This document shows, piece after piece, positions 17,658-27,045 of a stretch of 58,028 bases of DNA (position 1 is its first letter; each line of letters opens with the position of its first letter). The translations under genes were made by a program, and so were the position numbers. The notes under the pieces were generated by a model. The model ran no database searches. It was not told where the DNA came from and saw only the letters and a list, made by a program, of their open reading frames with translations. The DNA comes from Stieleria mannarensis (GTDB lineage: Bacteria; Planctomycetota; Planctomycetia; Pirellulales; Pirellulaceae): NCBI RefSeq assembly GCF_014154935.1, contig NZ_JACEHH010000056.1, forward strand, positions 1 to 58,028, given 5' to 3'.

Positions 17658-19208
17658 TTACTCTTCTTCGGCATCTTCCGCAGGCTCCTCGGCCGATCGC
17701 TGGCCGCCTATTTCAATGGCGGAAGCCTGTTCCTTGGCCAGCTTTTCTGCCGCGTCGCGGTGCCCTTGCGCCAGGTCTTCATCGCCGACCTTGTCGTAAC
17801 AATCGGCCAGCATTTGATGGGCCTTGGCCGCCAACGTTGGCTCGGGCAGGGCGCGTTCCAAGTCGCTGATCGCCTCACGGAACCGCCCCATGCGAAATAG
17901 AATCTGGCCCCGCGTTTCATAGAAGTGCGGCGTCGGCGTGGTGACATTGCCGATCGCGGCGTTGGAGACTTGCAACGCCTTGTCGTACTCCGGCTCTTCC
18001 TTCATCGCCAGAGCGACGGCCAAATTGTTCAGGATCGCGGCGCTCCGCGGCATCTGTTCGGCCGCCTTTTCCAGGTGCAATTCGGCCATCGGCTGATCCT
18101 CGTTCATCAATGCCGCGGTGCCTTTGATGAAGTGGGCGATCCCGGCCGGCGAACCCGAAATCAGCGCCTCGCGGACGCTGGTGATTTGCGCATCGCTTTC
18201 ATTCAGATTGCTCAGCACGTGGTCGGCCACCATCGTGACCACGCGGGGGTTATTCGGCGCGATCTTGACGGCCGCGTCAAGCATTCGCAGCACTCGCAGC
18301 CTTTCTTGCACGGTGTTGGTCGGCGATTTTTCGATGTAGGTAATGTACGCGATGATCGCGTCGCCGAGGGCCTGGGTCAGCACCCGCCGCTCGTCGGGGG
18401 TTTTAGCCACGTCGACGCTCCGCTTCAACGTGCGGATCGCGTCACTGTGACGTTCCAGGAAGATTTGGTTGCGGGCGATACTCATCGCATAATACGTGTT
18501 CGTCGGATCGTCCTTGTGCAGTTCTTCGACGCGTTCCAAAGCGGTCGATGCATAACGCTCGGCCGCATCCATTTCGTTCAATTGACGCGCCAGCGCCGCC
18601 GCCTGTAACCCGCGCATCGGTTCGGCTTCGGACAATTCGATCAAGACGGGAATCGCCGAACTGAGACGCTGGCGATAGATCAGGTACTCGGCGTACATCC
18701 GTTTGACGCCCAGATTGTCGTCTTCGCTTTCGGTGATCAATTCCAATACCGTGCCGATCTCGTCCAGTTCCTCGGGCTCGAAATCGGTCAGCTTCTTGCC
18801 GATGATCTGGTTTTCTAACAACCACTTCGCTGCCGGGAGATGGCGACGCGTCAGCAGACGCCGCATCAGGACCTTGGCTTCTTCTTCAAACGATTGGGCT
18901 TCGCGGACGAGCGCGAAGCGGTGGATCAACTGCATGTTGCTCGGATCGGCTTCCAATTGACGGCGAATCACGATCTCCGCCGTCGGAAAGTCTTCGCGGT
19001 CCAACGCGACTTTCAGCTGACGTTCCAGCTGACGGTTCCGCCAACCCGTCCCACCGCTGAACGCGATGAAACCGGTCGTGAACAACACCAGGGACAGGAT
19101 GATCGCCGGAATCGCTTTGGGGGCATCACGCCAAGGAATCCCCAGAAACCAACTGTGAACGAATTCGCCCATCCAGCGGAACCAGGCCAGCGGGTTCAGG
19201 AATTGCAT
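17658..19208 (-). CDS. Membrane-anchored TPR protein of the exosortase operon
   Basis: 516 residues. An N-terminal aromatic-rich segment precedes one membrane helix at about 32-52 (AIPAIILSLVLFTTGFIAF). The rest is helical repeats typical of tetratricopeptide domains (for example AAILNNLAVALAMKEEPEYDKALQVSN and TRGQILFRMGRFREAISDLERALPEP), ending in an acidic tail. It starts one base after the stop of the exosortase gene, so translation is probably coupled. TPR proteins commonly accompany exosortase loci and may scaffold the export or polymer machinery; the partner here is inferred, not seen. The repeat cluster at 17373-17622 lies 35 bases downstream of its stop. Confidence 0.9.
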   Translation of the reverse strand: MQFLNPLAWFRWMGEFVHSWFLGIPWRDAPKAIPAIILSLVLFTTGFIAFSGGTGWRNRQLERQLKVALDREDFPTAEIVIRRQLEADPSNMQLIHRFALVREAQSFEEEAKVLMRRLLTRRHLPAAKWLLENQIIGKKLTDFEPEELDEIGTVLELITESEDDNLGVKRMYAEYLIYRQRLSSAIPVLIELSEAEPMRGLQAAALARQLNEMDAAERYASTALERVEELHKDDPTNTYYAMSIARNQIFLERHSDAIRTLKRSVDVAKTPDERRVLTQALGDAIIAYITYIEKSPTNTVQERLRVLRMLDAAVKIAPNNPRVVTMVADHVLSNLNESDAQITSVREALISGSPAGIAHFIKGTAALMNEDQPMAELHLEKAAEQMPRSAAILNNLAVALAMKEEPEYDKALQVSNAAIGNVTTPTPHFYETRGQILFRMGRFREAISDLERALPEPTLAAKAHQMLADCYDKVGDEDLAQGHRDAAEKLAKEQASAIEIGGQRSAEEPAEDAEEE

Positions 19209-19209
19209 C

Positions 19210-21066
19210 TTATTTCAGCTCCTTTTTCGTGACGGCATCGGCGGACGCCGCCAACGAGGACACGGCCGATGGAGAATCACCCCGCAAGGCTTGGGCCGGG
19301 AGTTTTCGCCCGGCGTTTTTGACAATCGCATCGGCGATACGGGCTCGCGCCGCAATGAACTCCTCTTGCATTTCGATCAACTGCCGAGGTTTCAATTTGT
19401 CCGGCGATGTGATCCACATCTGCAACATGATCACCTCGCTTTGATCCCAAACACCGGTCGTATCGATTCGATTCCAAACCCGGTGGGTGAACGCGGACAG
19501 GCTGTCCGGTGCATCGACCAGCGTCCCGTCGCTGCCGATTCCGGCAAAAATCAAATAGCCGTGCTGGGTCGGGCCGCGTTTAAAGCGGGCGACGACATAA
19601 GTGGAACTCAGTGCGTCGGGATTCTGTGCGATGACTTCGAAATCTTCGAATTCGTCGGGCGATCGAATGTCGCGGTCCAGCAACGTCCAATCCAGCCGCT
19701 CGTAACAGTTGCACAGTTCGTGCCAGCCCTGGTGCGGTTGGCTCAACACGAACTGAACCGTCACCTCGTTCCAGCGGCATTCCCAGACATCGGAGTTCGC
19801 GCCCAAGCGAGGCTCTTCGTAACCCCGATTGGCCTTGTGCCCGACGACCGTCAAGACATTCAAGGAATCGGCGATCAGATCCGAGGGCGGATCAAAGACC
19901 AGTGACTTGTCGCTTTCAACCATGTTGGCGGGGCGACGCGACCGGACCACCTGGGCCAGCGATGCCAAGCAGATCACGCCGGCGAGAACGGCAAAACTGA
20001 TTTGCGCGATCCGGTTGTCGACCAACCGCTGTGCCCATTGGAACGCGCCGCTGCGGCTGTCCCGGTCCAGCAGGTCGGTGACGCTCCGCTGCGTCCCACG
20101 CCCGCCGCCGTCCTCGACGTTCCGCAATGACAGGTAATTCCACGCCGACACCAACGGATTGAACTCGGATTCCTCCGGGACGCGGTGCAGTAGCGTCGCG
20201 ACCAGGTAATCAAACGACAACAAGAACCCGAAGGCCATCGCCAACGCGATGTAACCCAACAGTTCGTGCGGCCAACCCACCGCCAAATCGAATTCATAGG
20301 AATTGGCAACCAGGGCGACCACGGTGACACGGACCACGTTGGCAAAAATGGCCAACAGACAAGCGATCGCGATGTACAACGGCGCCATCCAAATCCGTCG
20401 CCGCCGCCAGGCGATCATCAAGAACGCCAAAAAGCTGAGCGTGAAGACCGACTGAATGCCGCTGCACGCCTCGGCCACGAACAACTCTCGGTCGGCCAGC
20501 TGGATCACGTTGTTGGTGACCGCGTGTGGAACCGCCAGCGTGTCCAACATCACGCTCGACATCCACGTCGTCACATTCTGCAGCCAAAGCACCAGCAAGG
20601 TGTCGGCGCGTATCAGTTGGACCGTCGTCAGCAGGGGCAGTACGACGACCAGCAAATTCTCATCATCCGGGCCGCGCATCGCATACAACATGGCCGCACA
20701 CAGGATGGACAACGCCACCGCGGCGAACCACGGAAACTGCAACACGGTCCCGAACGCGACCAGAAACAACGCAAACCCGATGGCTGCCCAACTGAACCAG
20801 CCTCGTGGCGGATAGAAATGGCCGTCGCTGCGGACATAGGTCAACCAAGCCACCGCGGCGATCGCAAACGGGAAATACCGATACGTCGGCTTTTCCCACA
20901 TGCTGATGAAGTAGGGCACCAGCAACGGCAGAACGGCCAGCAGCAGACCGAGCCAAAACCACCGCCAATTCGGATGGGGCTCTAACTCCAAATTTGCGGC
21001 GGTCGCGTTCGTTTCGGCCTCGTCGATCATCGACGTGTACAAACCTGTCGAATCGGTGGTCGACAT
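19210..21066 (-). CDS. xrtU: Exosortase (XrtU type) fused to an EpsI-like domain
   Basis: 618 residues. The N-terminal 300 residues contain about eight membrane helices with the exosortase catalytic set: Cys201 in VAEACSGIQSVF, Arg246 in FANVVRVTVV and His267 in GWPHELLG. Exosortases are membrane transpeptidases that process proteins with a PEP-CTERM-type tail during export. After a further membrane helix near residue 355, the C-terminal part (about 385-590) is a soluble domain resembling EpsI/DUF3485. EpsI is often encoded separately next to exosortase; here the two are one polypeptide. The gene lies between the Wzc-like kinase (66 bases upstream) and a TPR protein (1-base gap). The exosortase call is firm; the U subtype is from memory of planctomycete family members. 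Confidence 0.92.
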   Translation of the reverse strand: MSTTDSTGLYTSMIDEAETNATAANLELEPHPNWRWFWLGLLLAVLPLLVPYFISMWEKPTYRYFPFAIAAVAWLTYVRSDGHFYPPRGWFSWAAIGFALFLVAFGTVLQFPWFAAVALSILCAAMLYAMRGPDDENLLVVVLPLLTTVQLIRADTLLVLWLQNVTTWMSSVMLDTLAVPHAVTNNVIQLADRELFVAEACSGIQSVFTLSFLAFLMIAWRRRRIWMAPLYIAIACLLAIFANVVRVTVVALVANSYEFDLAVGWPHELLGYIALAMAFGFLLSFDYLVATLLHRVPEESEFNPLVSAWNYLSLRNVEDGGGRGTQRSVTDLLDRDSRSGAFQWAQRLVDNRIAQISFAVLAGVICLASLAQVVRSRRPANMVESDKSLVFDPPSDLIADSLNVLTVVGHKANRGYEEPRLGANSDVWECRWNEVTVQFVLSQPHQGWHELCNCYERLDWTLLDRDIRSPDEFEDFEVIAQNPDALSSTYVVARFKRGPTQHGYLIFAGIGSDGTLVDAPDSLSAFTHRVWNRIDTTGVWDQSEVIMLQMWITSPDKLKPRQLIEMQEEFIAARARIADAIVKNAGRKLPAQALRGDSPSAVSSLAASADAVTKKELK

Positions 21067-21132
21067 TCTTACAGTCTGCGGATTTGAAGTGTGTGCGGGT
21101 CGTAATGGTTCAATTCATCGCGGCGACGCGTA

Positions 21133-23757
21133 TCAGTCATCGAACTTCGATTGGACCGACGACGCTCCCTGCGGGCCACCCGTCTCACCACCCGATTGCG
21201 ACTTGCCCGCCTGGCTGGGCGGGTCGACCAGCAGTGTCCCTGAGCCGTTCGAAGCGTAGGGCCGTCCCTGGCTGGCCGTCGCTCCCCGGGGCGAGGCAGA
21301 GCCGTTCTTCACCGCCGGTTTGGCTCCATTTCCGGTGGACGCTCCCGAGGGAATTGCCGGAGTGGTCCGCGAGACGCGGATCGAGTTGTTGGATGTGACG
21401 GCGACACTGGTGCCAGAGGTCTGGCCGTTGCGTCGGTAGTACCCGCCGTAGCGTCCGTGCTTGTAGTATCCGTATCCGCGGTAACCATCGCTGGCATTGG
21501 CTTCGTCGGAGTTGTTGATCACCACGCCCAAGACATTCGCGCCGACGCCGTTGAGGATATTCAGTGCCTCGCGTGCGTTCGGTTTGCTCTTGCGACGAAT
21601 CCGCAGGGTCAAGATCAACGCGTCGGCCATGCTGGCGGTGATGCTGGGGTCGGTCACGACCAACAGCGGCGGAGTGTCCAAGATGATGTAATCATATTGC
21701 TCTCTCAAAACTTCGAGCAACTCGTTCATCACCGGCAACGACAGTGCCTCGGCCGGATTGCTTGGGATCGGGCCACAGGGCATGATCGAAAGTTTTGCCA
21801 GCGGTGTGGCATGGGCGGCATCGAGCGGTTCGCATTCGCCGTTGAGCACATTGGTCAGTCCCAACTTGCTGTCACAGTCGAAATTGTCGGTCAGTTGTGG
21901 TCGTCGAAGGTCACAGTCGATCGCCAACACACGTTTACCGCTTTGGGCGATCGAGCAAGCCAGGTTGCACGCGATCGTGCTCTTGCCATCACCCGGCAGC
22001 GGGCTGGTGATTTGAATCACCTTGCCGCCGTCGATGTTGGTGGTGTCAAAGAAGACCGTGGTCCGCAGTGAGCGGATCGCTTCGGCCGCCGACGAAGCCG
22101 GTTGGTGCACGACGGTCAAATCGGTCGACAGCGTCTTGTAAGGATCGATCTCGCCCTTCTTCGTTTTGCGTCGCTTGCCGCGGAAGAACGGGATGTGGGT
22201 CAGGATCGCGACACCCAGCATTGCACTGATTTCATCGGGATCACGGAACGTGTTGGCGTTCTTTTCCAACAACAGCGCCAACCCGCCACCGAGTATCAGG
22301 CCGACCAGTGTGCCGAGGCCGCCGAGTTTCAGGATGCTCGGGCCGACCAGGTAGGCCTTGGTCGGCTTCATCAACTCGACCACCTGAGTCACGCTCTCCT
22401 CGTCAGACAGCTTGGTCTTGCCCAAGTTCTCCTCGAGTTGTTGCATCATTGCGCGGTACTGTTCCATCTCTCGAACAATGGCATCGTTTTCCAGTTCGTA
22501 GTTCGAGATATCAGCTGCCGCCAACTTTTCAGTGATGATTTGTTCTTCCAACTCGTCAACGAATCCTTCCAACATCTTGACCTTGGCCTCGTGCGAGGCA
22601 AGGACCGCTTGGACGGTTTCTCTGGCTCGTTCGACCGGGTCGCCAAGGTCTTCGTACCATTCTCGTCGCAGCTTGGTGATCCGATCGGCCTGCTCACGCA
22701 CGAGACGGAGCAGTTCTTCGCGGGTGGTTTCCAGTTCCTGATCGAGTGCTTTGACCGTCGGGTGAGAGGGCCCGAATTGGGACACGTTTTGATTCTTGGC
22801 AACGATCAGCGGCAGCAGCTTCTTTTCCAAATCGATTTCCGCAAGCAGACTGTCACCGATCAGCGGATCGGGCTCACGGGTGTTGCCCACCGCACTGATT
22901 TTGACACCCAACAACTGGCTCATCACACTGAGCGCGATTCGCGGGTCGTCCGTCTGCTCGGCGACCTCCTTCATCGAATGGAGCACTTCTTTCTCGCGAC
23001 GCCATTCCTCGGTTTGTGACGAGAGGCGTTTGGTCAAGTATTGCTGTTGCTCGCGGCGCGGGTTCTGGACGCGACCATCGGGGTCCCACGTCAGCGGAGC
23101 GTCGCGACGAAACTCCGCGTAACGCTCTTCCAGTTTCGACAGCTTGGGGCCGACCTCATCGATCGCGATTTTGATCAAGCGTGAAAGGTCAGCCCGGGCG
23201 CTTCGGTGCCGTTGGTCGTAATAATCCTGGAGCGCCTTGCTGTAGGCCTTGATCGCGGCTTCGCAGTGTTCGGTGTTGCCACTGTCGAAGTGCAGCAGCG
23301 TGATCAGGGACTGAGCTGTTGTGATGTCGGTGACCTCCGGTTCAAGCTCCAGCTGTTTTTGGACTTCGACGATGAATCGTTCGATGCTGTTGCCGTAGAA
23401 CTCACGGTGGGGCGCCATGTCGGGGTCGTTGAAGGCCATCGTCGCGACGGTGTCGCTGAACAATTGGGCCTGCAAGACTTCGATGTCCGGGACGCCGCCG
23501 ACGACTTCGCCGGTCAACGCGTCGAAGATCGGCGGACGGTTCGATTCGACCATCAGCCGCGTGCTGCTGCGAAAGGTCTCCGGGGTCCGCAGGTAAACTA
23601 AAAAACCGATCACTCCGAATAGGAAGGCCGGCACAATGACTGCCCATCGATAACGCCATAGCGCTCCGAGGACATCCAGCGGTTGCGTCGACCCCGTCGC
23701 CGCGATCTGGCGGCTGCGTCGTTGGGAAGTTGGTGTCGAAGTTTGTTCTGCAATCAT
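21133..23757 (-). CDS. Polysaccharide chain-length/tyrosine autokinase (Wzc-like)
   Basis: 874 residues from the ATG at 23757; the frame runs further upstream, but the added sequence is basic and domainless. The N-terminal Wzz-type domain has a first membrane helix at about 35-57 (WAVIVPAFLFGVIGFLVYL), a periplasmic coiled coil to about 470 and a second helix near 480-500 (LGGLGTLVGLILGGGLALLL). The BY-kinase domain carries Walker A (SPLPGDGKST, near residue 585), Walker A' (VLAIDCDLRRPQL) and Walker B (YDYIILDTPPLL). The tail is rich in tyrosine (GYRGYGYYKHGRYGGYY), the expected autophosphorylation cluster. It would control exopolysaccharide polymer length. It heads the operon with the exosortase and TPR genes. 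Confidence 0.95.
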   Translation of the reverse strand: MIAEQTSTPTSQRRSRQIAATGSTQPLDVLGALWRYRWAVIVPAFLFGVIGFLVYLRTPETFRSSTRLMVESNRPPIFDALTGEVVGGVPDIEVLQAQLFSDTVATMAFNDPDMAPHREFYGNSIERFIVEVQKQLELEPEVTDITTAQSLITLLHFDSGNTEHCEAAIKAYSKALQDYYDQRHRSARADLSRLIKIAIDEVGPKLSKLEERYAEFRRDAPLTWDPDGRVQNPRREQQQYLTKRLSSQTEEWRREKEVLHSMKEVAEQTDDPRIALSVMSQLLGVKISAVGNTREPDPLIGDSLLAEIDLEKKLLPLIVAKNQNVSQFGPSHPTVKALDQELETTREELLRLVREQADRITKLRREWYEDLGDPVERARETVQAVLASHEAKVKMLEGFVDELEEQIITEKLAAADISNYELENDAIVREMEQYRAMMQQLEENLGKTKLSDEESVTQVVELMKPTKAYLVGPSILKLGGLGTLVGLILGGGLALLLEKNANTFRDPDEISAMLGVAILTHIPFFRGKRRKTKKGEIDPYKTLSTDLTVVHQPASSAAEAIRSLRTTVFFDTTNIDGGKVIQITSPLPGDGKSTIACNLACSIAQSGKRVLAIDCDLRRPQLTDNFDCDSKLGLTNVLNGECEPLDAAHATPLAKLSIMPCGPIPSNPAEALSLPVMNELLEVLREQYDYIILDTPPLLVVTDPSITASMADALILTLRIRRKSKPNAREALNILNGVGANVLGVVINNSDEANASDGYRGYGYYKHGRYGGYYRRNGQTSGTSVAVTSNNSIRVSRTTPAIPSGASTGNGAKPAVKNGSASPRGATASQGRPYASNGSGTLLVDPPSQAGKSQSGGETGGPQGASSVQSKFDD

Positions 23758-24332
23758 CGTGGGGCGTGAATCTGTTTCGGCAGAGCGTGGGGAGCACCGA
23801 CAAGTCGAGAATGTCGGCCAATTCGTGCGTGTGGGCCGTGCGGGAGCAGTCTGGTCGCGGTCCAGGTTACAAACAAGGATCCGTTGAATGAATCTGTCAC
23901 GATGGGGGAAAACCGACAGCTTCAAAACTCAACATGTCGAATCAACGGCTCCAACGCCAGTGGGGCATTTGACTGGGAAAACGCGGTTTCCCGAAGGCCG
24001 ATCGATGGAGACTTCGCTCAACACCCACCGGGAATCCGTGCCAATGTAGTTTAACCCTCATCGGATTCCGTCCATAGCGATTTCGAAAATCGGACGCCCC
24101 AAAAACGCTTCCCGGTCGGAAGAATCCGCTTCATCGACAGAATGTTGGCGGTTTTCGGACACTTACGCCGCTGGAATAAACACTCGTCTGACTTCAGGAA
24201 ATCGCGATGGTTCCGTAAATTCTGGACGCCCCGCAGCTTTTCTGCGCAAGAGTTGGATGCGGTCGCGCGCCGCTGTCCGGCCCTCCCGATGCGCCGCTGT
24301 TTTGATACACCCGACGAAATAAAGTTTTCTTC
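23758..24332. other. Divergent promoter region of the polysaccharide block
   Basis: 575 bases between the divergently transcribed wzc-like gene and the epimerase gene, so promoters for both operons should lie here. No ORF with a recognisable product is present. I saw no convincing sigma-54 or consensus -35/-10 pair and no operator-like palindrome that I could defend. Confidence 0.5.
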
Positions 24333-25319
24333 ATGTTCGACTCAATCACGCTTCCCGACGCCGCACATCCTCTAGCCGGTACGACCTGCCTGGTCACCGG
24401 AGGGGCCGGCTTCATCGGTTCGCACCTGGTCGATGCCTTGCTCAGCCAACAGGCGTCGGTCCGCGTTCTGGACAATTTCAGCACCGGGTACGAATCCAAT
24501 CTGCAACATCTAAGCGACCATCCCCATGTCCAGATCATTCGCGGCGACGCGGCCGATGCGGCGGTGACGGAAAAGGCGGTGGCGGGCTGCGACGCCGTGT
24601 TTCATCATGCCGCGATGGCCAGCGTCCCCCGCTCGATGCGCGAACCGGCATTGTGCCACGCCTGGTGCGCGACCAGCACCATCAATCTGTTGGCGGCGGC
24701 CGATGCGGCCGGCGTCCGCCGCATGGTCCTGGCCAGCACCAGTGCCGCCTATGGGGATTCCCCGTATGTCAGCAAACGCGAAGAAGACACGCCCGCCCCG
24801 TTGTCTCCCTACGCCGCGTCGAAGTTGGCCGCCGAAGCCTACATGCAATCGTTCTCGCGAACCGCGACGATCGAAACCGTGATCCTGCGCTACTTCAACG
24901 TCTTCGGCCCGCGACAAGATCCGCAAAGTGAATACAGCGCGGTGATCCCGCGTTTCGTTTCGATGATCCTTTCGGGAAAACGACCGGTGATCTACGGCGA
25001 CGGATCGCAGTCGCGCGACTTTGTCTTCGTCCGCGACGTCGCCAAGGCCAATCTGTTGGCCGCGACCATACCCGGAGTCAACGGCGGAATCTTCAACATC
25101 GGACAAGGCCAACGCACGACGCTGTTGGGGTTGTTGACCATGCTCCGCGAGATCCTGGGTCAGGACATCCAGCCGATTCACGACCCGCCGCGACTGGGGG
25201 ACATCAAGGATTCACTGGCCGACATCACCCAGGCCCGGACGAAGCTGCAATTCGAACCCGACGTCGACATGAAATCCGGTCTGGAACAAAGCGTCGACTA
25301 CTATCGAACGATCTGTTGA
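24333..25319 (+). CDS. NAD-dependent sugar-nucleotide epimerase (UDP-glucose 4-epimerase-like)
   Basis: 328 residues, the usual length for extended short-chain dehydrogenase/reductase epimerases. The Rossmann glycine motif is VTGGAGFIGSHL at residues 21-32. The catalytic tyrosine and lysine are Tyr160 and Lys164 (SPYAASK), and the ASTSAAYGD strand supplies the Ser/Thr. RYFNVFGPRQDP and SRDFVFVRDVAKA are typical of GalE/WbpP-type enzymes acting on UDP-hexoses or UDP-N-acetylhexosamines. It probably makes a precursor for the extracellular polysaccharide whose export the divergent Wzc/exosortase operon handles. It is convergent with the methylmalonyl-CoA epimerase gene 21 bases away. The exact substrate cannot be read from sequence. 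Confidence 0.93.
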   Translation: MFDSITLPDAAHPLAGTTCLVTGGAGFIGSHLVDALLSQQASVRVLDNFSTGYESNLQHLSDHPHVQIIRGDAADAAVTEKAVAGCDAVFHHAAMASVPRSMREPALCHAWCATSTINLLAAADAAGVRRMVLASTSAAYGDSPYVSKREEDTPAPLSPYAASKLAAEAYMQSFSRTATIETVILRYFNVFGPRQDPQSEYSAVIPRFVSMILSGKRPVIYGDGSQSRDFVFVRDVAKANLLAATIPGVNGGIFNIGQGQRTTLLGLLTMLREILGQDIQPIHDPPRLGDIKDSLADITQARTKLQFEPDVDMKSGLEQSVDYYRTIC

Positions 25320-25332
25320 TCACAGCCCCACA

Positions 25333-25352
25333 GGCCCGATTCACATCGGGCC
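25333..25352. terminator. 8-bp hairpin between convergent genes
   Basis: GGCCCGAT at 25333-25340 pairs with ATCGGGCC at 25345-25352 across a 4-base loop. The loop contains part of the stop codon of the minus-strand gene, and the hairpin begins 14 bases after the plus-strand epimerase stop. There is no U-tract on either strand, so it may mark a transcript end or stabilise it rather than act as a strong terminator. Confidence 0.45.
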
Positions 25353-25757
25353 GGTCATTTCCCAGACCACGCCGCGGGTGGTTTCCGGGTCGATGAATCC
25401 GGCCTTGCGGCCCCGTGGCGCGTCGTGCGGCGTCTCGGATTTCGCCCGCATGCCTCGCGCCGGCAATTCGGCCAACGATTCCGCGACGTCGTTGGTTTGG
25501 AAACACAGGTGGTGCAACCCCTCGCCGTGCTGGGCCAAATGCGCGTGCAGCGGATGGTCCTCGGTCAACGGTTGGACCAGTTGCAAATGGACATTGCCCA
25601 TGTCCAAATGCGTCAGCCGCACGTTGCCGCTGGGAATTTCCTCGCTCAGCACGACCGGCAATCCCAGTTGGTCACGATAAAACGCCAATGCTTCGTCGGT
25701 GTCTCGCACGACGATTGCGATGTGGTCGAGTCGATTGAAAAGCGGTGTATCCGACAT
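25341..25757 (-). CDS. mce: Methylmalonyl-CoA epimerase
   Basis: 138 residues, the normal size for this vicinal-oxygen-chelate enzyme. It interconverts the (R) and (S) forms of methylmalonyl-CoA in propionate metabolism. LDHIAIVVRDTDEALAFY starts the first beta-alpha-beta unit and supplies a metal-binding His. HGEGLHHLCFQTND supplies another and GVVWEMTG the C-terminal Glu. The family-typical pocket sequence FIDPETTRGV is present. The methylmalonyl-CoA mutase is not in the window. The gene stands alone, convergent with the sugar epimerase and divergent from the membrane protein at 25877. Confidence 0.93.
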   Translation of the reverse strand: MSDTPLFNRLDHIAIVVRDTDEALAFYRDQLGLPVVLSEEIPSGNVRLTHLDMGNVHLQLVQPLTEDHPLHAHLAQHGEGLHHLCFQTNDVAESLAELPARGMRAKSETPHDAPRGRKAGFIDPETTRGVVWEMTGPM

Positions 25758-25876
25758 TCGAAGTCTCTTTTGTTATGCTTTGATCCGCCGATCGAACCGG
25801 AAGGAGCTATTCGATCGATCTTTCTCAATCATAATGGATCCGACACGCCCGCTTCACGCCCACCGGTACCGATTTG

Positions 25877-26596
25877 ATGATTCGTGCTGACGTTCACCAA
25901 CCGTTCTTTCGCAAATTCCTGTACGTCTTTCTGGGTTGCACGGCATTTGCAGGGTGGTGCCTGTACGACGGGCTGATCGGCTATCCGAAAAAGCTGACGA
26001 TCGCCGAAGCCTACGAGAGTCTGCCCGAGGAGAACCGCCGCGAGGCCTGGAAAGAGCTGGCCGGTGAAAATGGATGGCCGACGATCACGCCGGCCAAGAC
26101 CGCCGATGACATTCGCCATGATATCGGCAGCCAATTTATGATGGTCGTGCTGTGCATGCTGTTCGGCATCCCCGCACTGTTGATGTTCATGTCCGGCCAA
26201 GGCACCTGGGTCGAAGGGGATGAGACGCTGATTCGCAACAGCAAAGGCCGGGAGGTGCCGATCGATGCGATCACCAGAATCGACAAACGCAAGTGGGAAG
26301 CCAAGGGGATCGCCAAAGTCTATTACGAAGTCGACGGCAAAAAAATGAAATTCGTGATGGATGATTTCAAATACGAACGCGAACCGATGGGCCAATTGAT
26401 GCAATTCGCCGAAGCGAACCTGAGCGAAGACCAGGTCACCGGCGACTTCCTGGAACGCGACAAAAAACGCATCGCAATGCAGGAAGCCGCCCAGCAAGAA
26501 GCCGCCGAGGAGGAAGCGTATGAGGATGACGAGGACTACGAGGACGCGGAGCCGTACGAAGACGCCGCCGATTCGGAATCAAAGTCGAACTCATAA
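25877..26596 (+). CDS. Membrane protein with acidic C-terminal tail, unknown function
   Basis: 239 residues from the ATG at 25877 (a TTG lies directly before it). Two membrane helices are evident, about 13-32 (FLYVFLGCTAFAGWCLYDG) and 88-108 (MMVVLCMLFGIPALLMFM), separated by a charged loop. A soluble beta-rich region follows (about 110-170; TWVEGDETLIRNSKG) that resembles a PH-like fold, but I cannot confirm it. The last 40 residues are almost all Asp, Glu, Tyr and Ala. I recognise no family. It is divergent from mce, sharing about 119 bases of promoter DNA, and is followed by a repeat cluster. Confidence 0.8.
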   Translation: MIRADVHQPFFRKFLYVFLGCTAFAGWCLYDGLIGYPKKLTIAEAYESLPEENRREAWKELAGENGWPTITPAKTADDIRHDIGSQFMMVVLCMLFGIPALLMFMSGQGTWVEGDETLIRNSKGREVPIDAITRIDKRKWEAKGIAKVYYEVDGKKMKFVMDDFKYEREPMGQLMQFAEANLSEDQVTGDFLERDKKRIAMQEAAQQEAAEEEAYEDDEDYEDAEPYEDAADSESKSNS

Positions 26597-26713
26597 AGAC
26601 GTCCCGGTGAATCGCAGTTCCCTTCGCCAGGAACTGGTTCGCGGTGTGATTTACACCGACGATACGCCGCCGCAAGACGTGCAGTCAGCAACAACACCCT
26701 CGCCTTCGACAAT

Positions 26714-26997
26714 CCCTGCCGAGGTCGTGCGGTTTATAAGTCGTTCATCAAGTAAGTCACCCTCCCTTCCAGAGGTGTGCGGTTTTTAACCTCTGATTTA
26801 ACAGGCGTTTACGACTTCACCCTCCCCTTGGGAGGGTCGCAGAGGAGTGAGCGACGACGCGGGGAGGGTTGATCCGCGATTTGACACGACCGGCGGACAA
26901 AAGCTCGTCCAGCGATTCACCGTTCGACCTCCCCTCGCTGCGCTCGACCCTCCTGCCAGGAGGGTTAATTTGAAAAACCGCACGACCTCTCCAGGGA
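26714..26997. repeat. Repeat cluster with inverted ends, copy 2
   Basis: The left end (CCCTGCCGAGGTCGTGCGG from 26714) and the right end (26973-26997, near-complementary) are the same inverted ends seen at 17373-17622. A second left-type arm lies at 26764-26790. The middle holds CCCTCCCCTTGGGAGGG (hairpin around 26821-26836) and a CCTCGCTGCGCTCGACCCTC stretch related to the repeats at 52180-52375. Flanks: membrane protein gene and LysR gene. No ORF is supported inside. Confidence 0.7.
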
Positions 26998-27045
26998 GGG
27001 TTTCGTCTTTGCGCTCCACCGTTTGCCACGCTCTGGCGAGCGTAG

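Noticed and set aside
23758..24332. Sigma-54 promoter (TGGCAC motif) upstream of wzc
   Set aside because: TGGCACGG is present on the minus strand but no TTGC element follows at the required spacing.
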